Assembly (NCBI GenBank): GCA_004802725.1
Contig: SGPM01000102.1
Location: 9,957-73,956 of the forward strand
DNA length: 64,000 bases
DNA from: Antrodiella citrinella
Lineage: Eukaryota > Basidiomycota > Agaricomycetes > Polyporales > Steccherinaceae
Reading direction: 5' to 3'
The position numbers were made by a program, and so were the translations under genes. Under the pieces are notes generated by a model that worked only from the letters and a program-made list of their open reading frames with translations, was not told the DNA's origin and made no database searches. Below, piece by piece: positions 11,156-22,086 of this stretch (the first letter of the stretch is position 1; each line of letters begins with the position of its first letter).

Positions 11156-12377
11156 GGTAGGAGTATTGCAGGCAGGAAGGGATGCAAAGAAACCAGCCTC
11201 CGACCGTTAAATATCCTTGCCCCGAGCAATGTTCCAATCACTTGACGAACATTGGAAGTTGAACCGCCTCAGTGGTGTCGACAGATAGTTTGGAATCCCA
11301 GATGCGTTCAACGGTTGTCAGTCGGGATGGTCCCTGTGTTGTCACGTAAGTGCCAGTAGTACTTAGTGGTGGTCCCCTCTTCTGCGGTGTTCATCTTTCT
11401 CGATAAAGTCCAGTATCTGCACAAAGAAGCCGAACCAAAAATATGCCATTCAGTACTATACGAGGGAACCGGTGTCAAGCTCAGCTCGTACATCATGCAT
11501 CCATGATATCACTCGCAACCGGTGCTAGCGTGGCCTCAGGTAATAGTAGTTCAACGTTCAAGTCAAGATCGCAATTCACAATGCTAGTACATCAAAATCT
11601 GTACAATTCAAGGTATATCAGCCTTTTCAAAACTTGCAAAACGGTATACTGTATAGCACCAGCACTGACTCTAGATGGACAGAAGGTTGTGCGCGGCAGT
11701 TGCGAAGTCATGATCATGATGGTCTTGCACGTAATATTAGTAGACCCTTGTTTCGGACAACCATGTATAGTTTGCATATTCCTCCTAAGATATGAGCCAC
11801 ATAAGTCGATAAAAGACTGGTAGTACGCTGTTCATCCAACATACCCTTTATCTGTTCCCACTGCGGCCAACAGAGGTCGGAGGCAAGTGCCACGAGTGTT
11901 CAAGTTGTAATGTTAAATGGACAACTTATGCACAGTGCTGCGCATGCGCGTCGTCTATCTTTTAGTGCAATACGCATACGGCACTATATGGATATGTACA
12001 ACTCGCGGAGGACCAAGGTATCTGGGGAATCGGACGAAAGACTGTGGAAGTTGCCCGTAGCCGCCGCCTCCGCTGAATCTGCTACCGGCAAAACCCGGAA
12101 GTCAGTTTGACCGACAAATCCTCGCCACAAGTGAGAACTATCGTATACCTCGGAAGATCCCTGTAGTGCGTGCCATAGAAGCTTCAACAACTGCGCAAAT
12201 ACGACACGGCCCTCAGTTATTCATTTACTTAGAGTCACGACGACCGTGACCTCTGACGCTGCGACGTCTTCGGCACGCTGGGAAAGAACTCGGGGCCGGG
12301 CGGCTGCTCGTCCACCACTATGAAGTCTTTGTTCTCGTGTCCGATCCTACTTAGTTATCGTCTGTCCCACGAGGTTC
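11156..12377. other. intergenic between divergent esterase and kinase genes
   Basis: About 1.2 kb separating a minus-strand and a plus-strand gene, so it holds both promoters. The longest frame (11443-11823, +) has no family motif and no neighbour-like codon pattern. I see no other structure. Confidence 0.5.
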
Positions 12378-15096
12378 ATGGCCACCACCCACTCTTTGAG
12401 GACTGTTAGTGCACTCCCAAAGCTCTATTGTTCATCCATAGACTGACAATTTATGTAATAGCCCGCAGGAATACAACACATACTCCAGGCCCTCAATTGT
12501 GCAGACGATCATGATGCAAACTCGAATGCGGTACTTACCTCAGTAGACGAAGTACAGACCATCCTAGATGAGATATGGAATGTGAGTCCGGTTTTGGATC
12601 GTCGGGTCTTGTCTGTCTCATACGATGTAATTGTCAGGTTCTAGATTCCCCAATACTTCCAGACGCTGCGAGCGGCGGTCCTCAATTTTTCATCTATCGC
12701 AATAATCTGCGTAAAGCATGTCTCAAAATTGCCATCAAGCACAACATACTACCCACGAGGTTAATATTGAGAGGTGTTCGCCTCATCGACCACACTCAGC
12801 ATGGCGCAGGAGGATTCGCTGACGTGTATTGTGGAACATATCGTGAGCTGAAGGTTGCCCTCAAGCGCCTACGCGTCTACGTCGCGTCCTCCGAAGCCAA
12901 GAAGCAAGAAATAAAGAAGGCTAGTGAGATGATTCTAGCGATGAGCTCAGATACTGATGCAGAGCTATGGCAGGCATTTTATCGAGAATCCATCCTGTGG
13001 AAGAATCTGGTCCACGACCACGTCCTCCCGTTCCTGGGTGTTTCAGAAGACGTCTTCGAGGGTACCTTCTGCATGGTTCTTCCATGGCAGGAGAACGGGA
13101 GCCTCAGACATCATTCTGACAAGTTGAGAAACCAACGGGGTTTGAGTGATGCAGAATTTGCAGCTACTGTGGATAAGTGGGTGCGTCACTTTCATTCATC
13201 GTAGCCTACAATCGCAATTGATCGTAGTTGTGTAAGACAGCTTCACCAGACTGCCCTGGGTCTGGAATATTTGCATATCGAAGGCATAGTGCATGGGGAT
13301 ATCCATGCCGGCAACATCCTCGTCGACGCGAACGGTCACGCATGTCTCGCTGATTTTGGTATGTCGCTCATCGCTGAAGCGACAGGTTATGCGTATGCTT
13401 CTATCCACGGTGGTGGTGCCACGCGCTGGCAGGCCCCTGAACTCATTGATCCTGAAGAGTTTGGTCTCGAATCCAGCAGGCCGACTCCCCAGAGCGATGT
13501 GTTTTCATTCGCATGCACGGCTGTAGAGGTACGTACGAGACCCGCTCTCTTACGTCAACGATTCCTCTAATTTATCCACAGCTTTACTCGGGCGAGCCAC
13601 CACTTCCTTCGCTGACAGATCGCCAAGTAAGCAACCGGTATATCTTAGGTCGCAGGCCTCCGTGTCCTTCTCTTCCTGGAGGCGGAACCTTGGCTGAACC
13701 CATGTGGTCCCTGATAGAGATGTGTTGGGCTCAAGAAGCCAGCGAACGTCCCTCCAGCGGTCAGCTCGTTGTCGCTTTGACGACGATTGTACCTGGTGCC
13801 TCTGGATTGAACCAACACTTCGAGCAGACAAACTTTTTTGACATCAGTCTTGATCATTCGTCTTCCACCGGTACCACTTCCGCGCCTCAGAGACCTGGCC
13901 TCGCTGTCACTGTCCCCATCTCACAGGGAGCTGCAACAGTACCACAAACGACCGAAATCACCAGCCCAGCTACCATCCAGGTACCCACCTCCGCACCTTA
14001 CGCTCACATCCCTTCAGCTCCCAGACGCTCGGGAGAGATTGCCAGAGATTTGCACACTGCTGTAGGCGACAGGAGGACACCACTATCATCTCAACTCATT
14101 GACTTTACGGTTTCCGCCCCCGGCCAGAGCTCTCGCCAAGCTAGCATACCTCGGATCGGTAATGGGACCTTACCTCGCCACAGTCCCCGTCATGTTTCTC
14201 CCGCTCCCCGAAGTCCTAGCCTGACGGCTGCCAGGTTGCAAATCGCAATTAGAGACGCTATTGTGGGAATGGGAGATGATGTCGACTTCAGCCCCGAGCA
14301 CATCAAGAGCATGTTCGAGACTTTGAAGGATCTCGCTCTAAGTACCACTCTTTCTCGGGCCGAGATGGAGACGCTTGGGGCCACAGTCTTCCAGATCATG
14401 CATATGATTGCATGGTTGTGGGAGTCGTTGAGGACGAACAATCGCATCCCGCCTTTGCACCCAAGCTTCGACTTGTTGTTGAGGTTCATATCACTCTTCA
14501 TCCGTGTTAAGCTGTCCGATGATTCGGACGCCAATGCGGATGATGGAGAATCTCTCCTGGCTCGAGCGTTAGCCCTCGACGGGTTTGACTCCGAAGATAC
14601 GCAGCTGGTTGTCCTTGGGAAGTTGAAATGCTGGGACGGTCTGCGTTGGACGCGACAGTCTAAGGGCGACTACTCTTGCGGCTGCAAGTGGCATTGGGTT
14701 TTCAAGCCCGAAGTTCAGCAGGGCATACGAGACACCGCAGCCCTGAAATTTCCTAGGGACCTGCGAAGATGCGGGATGCCTGCTCTTGTGCTTCTGAAGA
14801 GGATAACGTTGTTGAAGGAGAGACTGGATCGCTGCGGGTACCTCAAAACCATGAGTCCCGCTCGCCGAAGCGAGTTGTTTACGTCGCCAGACGTTAAGAA
14901 GGGCGCGATACTCATCCTCGAGATCCTGCGGATACCCCACAGGATGCAGAGCAACCTGGATGACATACTGGCCGTCGTTCCGGTATACCATCCTCTCACG
15001 TTGACTCGAGTGTGGTCGTTCAGCGCCTTAGAATCAGATGTTCTGGATCCTCTCACTCGTGTGCTCGAGTTGTGGGTAGAAAAAGTGGGAACATAG
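12378..15096 (+). CDS. TKL-type protein kinase with unrecognised C-terminal domain
   Basis: Five exons (12378-12404, 12462-12581, 12638-13180, 13241-13528, 13582-15096) give 830 residues with every intron in phase 0. The N-terminal 95 residues are a small helical region. The kinase domain (about residues 110-440) has the glycine loop GAGGFADVY, VALK lysine, RESILWKNLVHDHVLPFLG (helix C), HGDIHAGNIL catalytic loop, DFG, WQAPE, SDVFSFACT and a final CW..ERPSSGQ. All catalytic residues are present, so it should be active on Ser/Thr. HGD in place of HRD is normal for these fungal TKL kinases. A 150-residue S/T/P-rich linker follows. The last 290 residues, from about 14220, form a Leu-rich helical domain with a short Cys/His/Trp cluster (YSCGCKWHW) that I do not recognise. 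The first exon is short and is the least certain part. Confidence 0.85.
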
Positions 15097-16218
15097 GAAG
15101 GTTGAGGTCGATGTATACGGACTTCCGAGCTATGATAATCATGGTGCATCCTGCTTCCAGAGAAGGGTCGTCCGTATATCTCCCAGTGGCAGGAGAACTT
15201 GGAGACTAACACGTTACGTCACGCTATATGCATGTCGCGTCGCCAACGCGACAACTATGAATAGCTACACTCTGAGACCCGAGGTACGAGAGCTCGCAGA
15301 GAAGCGTCAGCGAAGCGAGCTGGGCCAACCTCTTCCTTCATCAAGTCCGCAGTCAACTGTCTCCTAAGATCGGGTTCTGTAGCTCATGAGAGAGGGAACA
15401 TCAGAGAGCGGAGGGTGCGGTTTCGAGCCTGCGAAAGCTCTCATCAGGGGGCTTAAACCGCTGCCCCGACCGCTCGCCTTCCAGAGTCATTTAGGCGTCT
15501 GCAACCGACAGGAGTAAATGACGATGTAGGTAAGGAATGCCATGACCNGTCGGAGGGGTGGTATACGAGATTTGGGGGGGGAGGATGGAGGTGGAGACTT
15601 CAGCACGGACGTATGTCCCGAGCGTCGAAAATCCTCCTGAAACTCCGACTGATCATTTCTAATCAGCGAAAAATTTCGACGATAGCCATGCAACGACGAG
15701 GCTGGAGGATTGCCTCCTGCCACGGCGACGAAGACGGCGACGATGACTGAGTACTGAGCAGGCTTTCTAGGAACTTTTACATCAACCTACCCTAGTCTAC
15801 CTACCCTAGTCTATTCCAGTCAAAGTCCATGTCCAGGCTCTCCGATGGCGGACACTCAAACATCAGTCAGCAACGCGCAGTCGGGCAGAGCGTCAGCACG
15901 TCGTCGTGGCTTTCAAGTTGAACAGTGCCACCACTGATCATGACAGACGCTTCTGTCACTTGCAGCTTGAAGGAACGCGAAGAATACTAGAAATTCGGGA
16001 AGCTGAGTGCCGCGGTCTTGCTGATGCGAATGGGCTGCAAATACTAAAATCCGTTAACCGTCATCTTCTCGATCTATTCCTAGGCTTTGCAGATTGGTCA
16101 CGTGCAACGGGCAGTTCGCGGTGTGTAACTGTGTAAGCAAGAGGTTGGGACCGGCGGGCTCTCTGGTCGACAGAAAAATGGCATTAGATGGCGACGCCTC
16201 TAGGATATGAGAGACAGG
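15097..16218. other. intergenic, no gene seen
   Basis: Holds a 7-bp stem hairpin at 15234-15252 (GTCGCGT/ACGCGAC) downstream of the kinase stop and a two-copy 14-15 bp direct repeat near 15785-15815 (CTACCCTAGTCTAC). Frames here are short and featureless. Confidence 0.5.
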
Positions 16219-16226
16219 TATAAAAG
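16219..16226 (+). promoter_or_regulatory. TATA box in front of truncated reductase
   Basis: TATAAAAG lies 67 bases before the ATG at 16293, an ordinary distance for a fungal class II promoter, and the bases between look like a normal 5' UTR. Confidence 0.65.
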
Positions 16227-16292
16227 ACACTGCAAATCGTCGAGTTGCCCCACCAATTATCGCATCTGCACAACCCACTCAAGTCGTTCAAC

Positions 16293-16424
16293 ATGCCTTG
16301 CATCCCAACCAACTCTACCGTTCTTGTCACCGGAGCCAGTGGCTTCATCGCGTTGTGGGTAGTCGACGCCCTTCTCAAGCACGGTTACGCTGTTCGTGCA
16401 GCTGTCCGATCAGAGTCGAAGTGA
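16293..16424 (+). pseudogene. Truncated NAD-dependent epimerase/dihydroflavonol-reductase-like gene
   Basis: The frame encodes only 43 residues. They match the start of the extended SDR / NAD-dependent epimerase family: a hydrophobic first strand, the nucleotide-binding loop [11 protein letters not shown], then a helix ([11 protein letters not shown]) and second strand ([10 protein letters not shown]). Full-length members have about 340 residues, so nearly 90% is missing. The stop TGA follows directly after the second strand and no further homologous text was found in any frame downstream. The motif would usually read GASGFIGxx; here the last glycine is Ala. The promoter with TATA box looks intact, so the fragment may still be transcribed. 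It is best seen as the remnant of a duplication that copied only the 5' end, or of a deletion. Confidence 0.75.
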
Positions 16425-16589
16425 CGCGCCGCCGCCCACGCGACCACCAAGACTTGGACTTGAAGATATCCTGGTTGACTTCTTCTCGTCGACTCTCCAT
16501 TACCCTCTTTTACTGCATTCGGAATTCTAATTGACTATCATGTATAAACCGTCAAGCGTGGGGCGCGGTCAATCATCTTCATCAGATGG

Positions 16590-17750
16590 GTGTTGAGCCA
16601 GATAAGCAAAAACGGTAGGCCTTCCCGTCATCGACTTGAAAGGCGAAGCTATTTTCACATTTATACCAGTTGCACCGAAGCCGTGGTTCAACATCTGCGC
16701 TCAAATCCGTCTGAACGTGCAGAACTCGCAAGTTACGTAGGTCGTCTGCACAGACCTCCCCATCCCGTGGTAGTTGCTCTGGGACCAGCCTTTTTTATTC
16801 ATCGTACGGAAAGATCCCCACGTGAAGAAAATGTGAACGTGGGGAATGTCTGTGCACAGTGCAATGCCGATGAAACACCGCTTGTCAAGCTTCTGCGGTG
16901 CGCTCGCTGTCAACAACGTCTTTTCTGGTGCGTATTCCGTCAGGAGCTTTTTGACGATGGTAGCCTGAGCATAACACTGGCGGCTGGATAGTTCGAGAAC
17001 ATGTCAGAAAGCGAACTGGGAATCACACAAGTAAGTCTTGCGCTGCTTTACCTCTTAAGCTTACGATATCTGCCTGTGACATAGACCATATTATATGTTC
17101 GTCGCATCTTGTACAAGAAGATATATTGGACGTAACCGCGCACACCGCTGCAGAAAACCGGTTAATTTCAGCCGCAAACAACTGAGTGTGCTCAAACCTT
17201 CCCTTCCTAACTCCAGAGATTGAACGACATTCGGCGATGGCACAACGGCTCTCACTACCCCTTTTCACACGAACCGATGCACGCTCTAGGCTTGCATCAT
17301 CATTTCCTGCGCGGGAACAAGCATATACTGTTTCAATACCTGGAGTACACTCCACATGCGTCTGCAGATTTCCGACAACGGTTTCGCGTTGCACGATGCG
17401 GTGTCTTCCTACTGAAAGACGTTCTTGGAGATATGGATTCAATCATGGGTTTATCGCCGGGATGGTTTGAGGAATACATCGCGCGCGTAGTATCGAAGAC
17501 AAGCCCGGTGATGCGTATCCTGATGTACGGTGATGGCCCTCTGGGGAACTAAGAGCCCGTATGTCCTTTTGTTTTTGTACCGCGCATGTTCAGTGTCCTA
17601 AAACGCTGTTTCGTAGTTTCTATCGGCGGAGATATTATGCGTTCGCTGCAGTACGATCGGAATTGGCGTATGTTCATGAATGCATATGGAGGTCCTCCGG
17701 GACCTCTGACGCTACTAAGCGGGGCTCGAGGCGTAGAAATGATATACTGA
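16590..17750 (+). CDS. MYND-type zinc-finger protein (model partly uncertain)
   Basis: Joining the exon ending at 16927 to the exon 16992-17030 gives CAQC..RCARCQQRLFCSRTCQ and NWESHK. This is the first six Cys and the His of a MYND zinc finger with correct spacing (CxxC, CxxC, CxxxC, x7, H). MYND fingers bind proline-rich partners; Agaricomycetes have many such genes of unknown role. A third exon from about 17217 to 17529 (IRRWHNGSHYPFSHEPMHALG) and a fourth, 17617-17750 (GGDIMRSLQYDRNWRMF), keep frame and read like protein. The last zinc-binding Cys was not found after HK, so an exon is missing from my model between 17031 and 17216, or the finger is incomplete. No ATG fits the first exon; the true start is probably further upstream. 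Confidence 0.6.
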
Positions 17751-18767
17751 AGGTATCTGCAACTATTATGTACTACTCACCCTCACCTCACGAGTCAGTG
17801 GTCTCCGTGTTGTTGGAGGGATGCTCTGCCAACGCTTTGCAATTCTGCCAAATCATTTTTGTGCCTTTTCCTTCGTGGACGTAGCTTATACAGGTCACCG
17901 GGAGAAACATCATGATGGACTGCAGTCATCCAGCAACAGCGTGCACTTCAATCCAGGCGGCCAGAAACTATGGCTCAGGCTCGTCCTATCCCCGCCGTCC
18001 GTATGCGACCTCAAAGTTCCACTGCGTTCTAGGTGCCTTCATCCTGATGGTCCTGAACATATGTCGAACGGCGTTTGACAGATGCAGATGCGTTGGCAGA
18101 CTTTACTTCTTCGCGGGAGTAATAAGTAGCTCAATGGTGCATAAGGCACGGGCTGCTTAAATTTCAACGGTGAGATATTGACCGGAATAGGTTGGGGTGT
18201 TCACATTCCTGTGAACCGGCCGCGGTATGGATAGATCTGTGCTGATAAGTCTGCTCTCCCAAGTCTTTGTGCCGCGGCACAATCGTTTCGTACTCATCCA
18301 GATCACGGTTATTTGCAGATAGAAGCAATATACACTTCCCATCCCCGTGCTTGACGGACATGGCCTCATTCATTATCGTGACATTAACTATGCTAATAGT
18401 AGATTTGAACCGAAGATTCATGTTCGCACCGCAAACGCAACGGGCCGTCGTGCTCAAACCACATTATTTGTAGATGGGAGCTAGATCTACATACATAAAT
18501 ATACAATGGTGTGACAAAGCAAGCCTGATACTTCACAAGTCCGAACCATCAGTACACATTTCGTCTCGCGCTGAGGTTGCACGAGGGAGAAGGGAGGGAG
18601 GTAGAGGTAGAGGTAGAGGGATAGGTTCCTCGGATGTACATAGCCTTATACAACATACTCCGTCTTGGGTTTCTGATATGACGCCTCGAAAGAGTCAGTC
18701 AGCGTACGGCCATCTTTCCCGAGCTATCGAAAAGATAACAATATCAGTTTTGACCGATTGACGCAAC
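17751..18767. other. intergenic, no gene seen
   Basis: About 1 kb between two converging genes. There is a small purine-rich tract with three GTAGAG units at 18601-18618. No family motif appears in any frame. Confidence 0.5.
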
Positions 18768-20178
18768 CTAACGAGGCATTGAATAACTTACACTGCCAGT
18801 GTAGGTGGTCTCTCCGACGCGACTGAGCTCAATATCAGATACGTCGCGGTCCTGCGTCCTGTTCACCTCAACGGCGATCGCGCGGGTAGGGATACCGCCC
18901 TTCGAGCGCGAGGTGGCAGTGAACGACGTCTGGCCGGTCATGCGTTGGTGCATGCTCGTCGACACAGACCATGTAGACACGTCCGTCGTGTCCTCACCAG
19001 TGTTCCGTCCGCCCTGGATTTTGAGACGGGAGTTGAACACGACAAGCAGGGAGTTCGAGTAGAGCTTGCACAGGGTGAGCGCGGGGAGGAGGTGGAGGTT
19101 GTTGTGCTGGAACCGCAAGAAGAGGGTGAGGTCGACGATGGCGAAGGACGCGCACGCCATTCCTGTCTCGAAAGTGAGCTTTGTGAGACGGGTGAGCAAG
19201 TTGGCGGTGCTCTTGACACCGGAGTTCCTTCGGGCCTGTTGGAGGAAGAACACCATGCTAGTGGTAATGATGATATCGCAGAGAGCGGTTCCACCAAGCC
19301 AGACCTGACAAAGGAATGTTAGGGTAGCTCGTGCGAAGGTTTGAGCGCCGGTGGGACTTACGATAGTTGGCCTGAAAGAGGTACTTTGGACTGAATAGAT
19401 GTTGTTAAGCATGATGAACTATGGGAGAACGACACAGTAACTGACTCTTCGAGGGTTCGTTGACGATGTGTTCGAGGACGCCGGAGTAGATGGCAAAGAC
19501 GCCTTGGGTCAAAGCAAGCTTTTGCGGGCGGTTAATATAAGCTCTCGGAAGATAGATGGCCCAATACTACTCACCAAGACGACGACGATGGAGATGTAGA
19601 AGTTGCCGGACAAAGCGTAAATCCTCCAAGCGAAGAAGTGCTGTACCGATGCACTGACTGTTAAAGCTCGTCAGACGAAGGCGATCTGCATTACGAGATG
19701 AGGGTGACGCACTGATTCCATCGAGAGCCGACACGGAGAACCAGAGCAGACCGACATCGTTGAGCTGCGCAGGGTTACCCCAACCTGCACCGAACTGTCT
19801 GAAGGCATCGACGGTAATCATGATTGTTTGCAGCAGCTCAATGGTATACGTGAACGCCACGACCATTTTGAGATAGGTGTGATCCTTCGGGAAAGCGATG
19901 TAGTAGATGTCTAGTGCCGATCATGTTAATGAAATTCGGGCACTAAGAGAGCGCACTTACAGCATTGTACCGTCAAGGCACCAAACAATCCCCAGTTAAA
20001 GAGGTAGCCCAGAAGCTAGTGATTTGATGAGCGATTTGAGGCGCAACGAGAGCGTTCAGTTACGACACATACCACGGGGCCGGCACTGAGTAGTGATAAG
20101 CGACTTCAGCCACCAGGATCTCCGTCGAGAAGAGGCTACTCACAGCACTGCAAGACCTGGTAAGTTTCCGCCCGGCAT
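18768..20178 (-). CDS. Seven-helix membrane protein, DUF6534-like family
   Basis: Starting at ATG 20176-20178 (MPGGNLPGLAV), several short exons join into an all-helical membrane protein. Segments in order: GPVLLGYLFNWGLFGALTVQ; YIYYIAFPKDH and a helix with TYTIELLQTIM; VGLLWFSVSALDG; FFAWRIYALSGNFYIS with VVVL; ALTQGVFAIYSGVLEH; WLGGTALCDIIITTSMVFFL; and a last helix pair with NSLLVVFNSR. The motifs FFAWRIY and the loop after TSMVFFLQ are typical of the Agaricomycete family now named DUF6534, which is large and functionally unassigned. The C-terminal tail of about 80 residues is hydrophilic and S/T-rich, presumably cytoplasmic. The final codons near 18770 depend on whether one more small intron exists. 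Resemblance to receptor topology is suggestive only. Confidence 0.82.
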
Positions 20179-22012
20179 GGTGAGTTAGCGTGGCCTGGAT
20201 GATAGAGGTGGTGGCCGGAGACGAGGAGGGGTGAATGTCTAGGACGCTCTAACGGAACGTGAAGGCGGTCGATTAAGTATGCAGGATGAATCGGTCGGAG
20301 TTGATACACACGCCGAAAAGAGACGCAGGGTCACAGGGTCAGAAGTGTGGTAGGGCGTGTAAGGAATTGGCAAATGAGGGAAGAGAGAAGGATGATGGGA
20401 TTGCACTGGCAGATGGCCGAAGCACTCAAATCAATAGGGTCAAAGTTGGGCACCTCCAGGGAAGATCACTCAAACTGCGAACTCGCTGTCGACTGTCGTG
20501 ACGGACTTGTGGACTGGAGGACGGTATTGTACCTGGAGAGCAGCGACCGTACCTCAGCTACACGAATAAGTCGGACGAACGAGCTGAGAAGTGGGAAGCA
20601 ATCACCAGCACTCGCTTGCGCGTGAAATTTTCCTGGCTCCAAGGGAGCCGCGCAGGGAGAGCCAAGACCTCAGACAAGAGACAGAGACAACGAGAGGGGC
20701 GGATATGTCGTCGGTATCAGAACGATCTTCAGCTCGCAACTGTTGCTCGTGGTGTGGCACCGAGCACTGGCAGGACACTCAATCTCCCACTTCACGCGCA
20801 CGTCCAACAATCGTTACGCATGGAAACTCGCACATATCCACGTTCTACGATCACCGAGAATAGCGCGACGCAGATGGCGGAGCACAGGGCATCCCACGGC
20901 GGCACTGCCTGGAGTGACATGGAAGTCGATGGAGGGTGAGACATGATGGAAAAAGACCCAGACGCTCATACGAACTGCAAGCTCCCATAGCGATACTGAA
21001 CAAAAAGTCAATCGGAAAGTAACCGAAAAGCTGTGGAGATTCATTAGAAATGGACGACGACATTGAAACGTAGATCTATGAAGCTGGAGGATTCCGAGTC
21101 GACGAGCCTGAGCTGCACACAATGCACTGCTGGCACGCCAATTTCGATAGCCGAACTTCAACGGGAAATCGAGGAGTCAATTTTAGGTTTGAGAGACGTA
21201 CCTCGGCGTAACGCTACGGTCCGCGGTGACGTGCTGCTACAGAAACCATAACACTTGACTGAAGTACTGAAGGGTGCCACGAAGCCTGCGCAACCCACGA
21301 GATGTCGAGAGAGCGACATTGATATGCCCGACATTGTGTCGTGGACTTCTTCTGACGATGCACGAAACGAAGAACGAGAAGGTAGATTCCGAACAAGTTC
21401 GAGATGGATATGGACCATCAAGCGGTGACTGTAGAGATCTGCGGGATGCAGTGACAGCCTGAGCTTGGCCTGAGCCAAGTCTCTTGATCATTCAGAACTT
21501 GGAGTCCGGGACAGAGTCTGGTCCGCGGGAGCTTCCGGTGTTAAAGCTGAGTTTAGAATATCTCGTACTCTTCTGGCAGCGGCGTTGATATATTTTGAAT
21601 GTCCGCTGGTTCGATCAAGAAGGTCAGTACTTAGCCCCGATCAGTTCGCAGAACCTGACCAGACTTCTGTCTCAGGAACTGGAACTCGCTGACACTCTCT
21701 CATGGCCGTCCCGGCATTCCAACTCAAGACTCGTGTACGGAGGAAGCCTTTCGTTCTGCTTCCAGATGTGATAGGAGTCCTTACATGGGCACCCCGCGCT
21801 CGCCGGCAAAAAGGTCTTCGTGGCAATGGCATGTTCATAAAAACGCCGTACACCGACGGGTATGTACAAATGCAGTCCTCCTCTAAAAGACGATAGTCTT
21901 CTAGACCGATATCTAACGTTTCCGTTGTATCAGTTGCAACTTAGTACGCACCTCGGCCCTCGGTCAGAACCCTAGCGTCCCGTGTGACAGCTGCGGTCCC
22001 TCACGCAGTCTC
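20179..22012. other. intergenic between divergent genes, no gene seen
   Basis: A 1.8-kb stretch between the DUF6534-like gene and the monooxygenase. Several overlapping frames of 60-115 codons exist on both strands but none shows a known motif, a membrane pattern or consistent splice sites. Confidence 0.5.
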
Positions 22013-22019
22013 TATAAAG
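22013..22019 (+). promoter_or_regulatory. TATA box of the monooxygenase gene
   Basis: TATAAAG sits 68 bases before the ATG at 22087. Confidence 0.6.
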
Positions 22020-22086
22020 CCTTAAGGTACATCTGACCTAGAATGAAATCATTTCCACCTCCCACAACACCAGCTCGTCGTAAAAC

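Noticed and set aside
11443..11823. 126-codon plus-strand frame between the esterase and the kinase
   Set aside because: No motif, skewed composition and no splice or promoter support.
15234..15252. Hairpin after the kinase gene as a terminator
   Set aside because: Rho-independent terminators are bacterial; a 7-bp stem may arise by chance.
15360..15470. Possible tRNA (sequence resembling a B box, GGTTTCGAGCC)
   Set aside because: The B box is off consensus, and no A box or cloverleaf with a 7-bp acceptor stem could be drawn.
18945..19322. 125-codon plus-strand frame rich in E and G
   Set aside because: Antisense shadow of the DUF6534-like gene.
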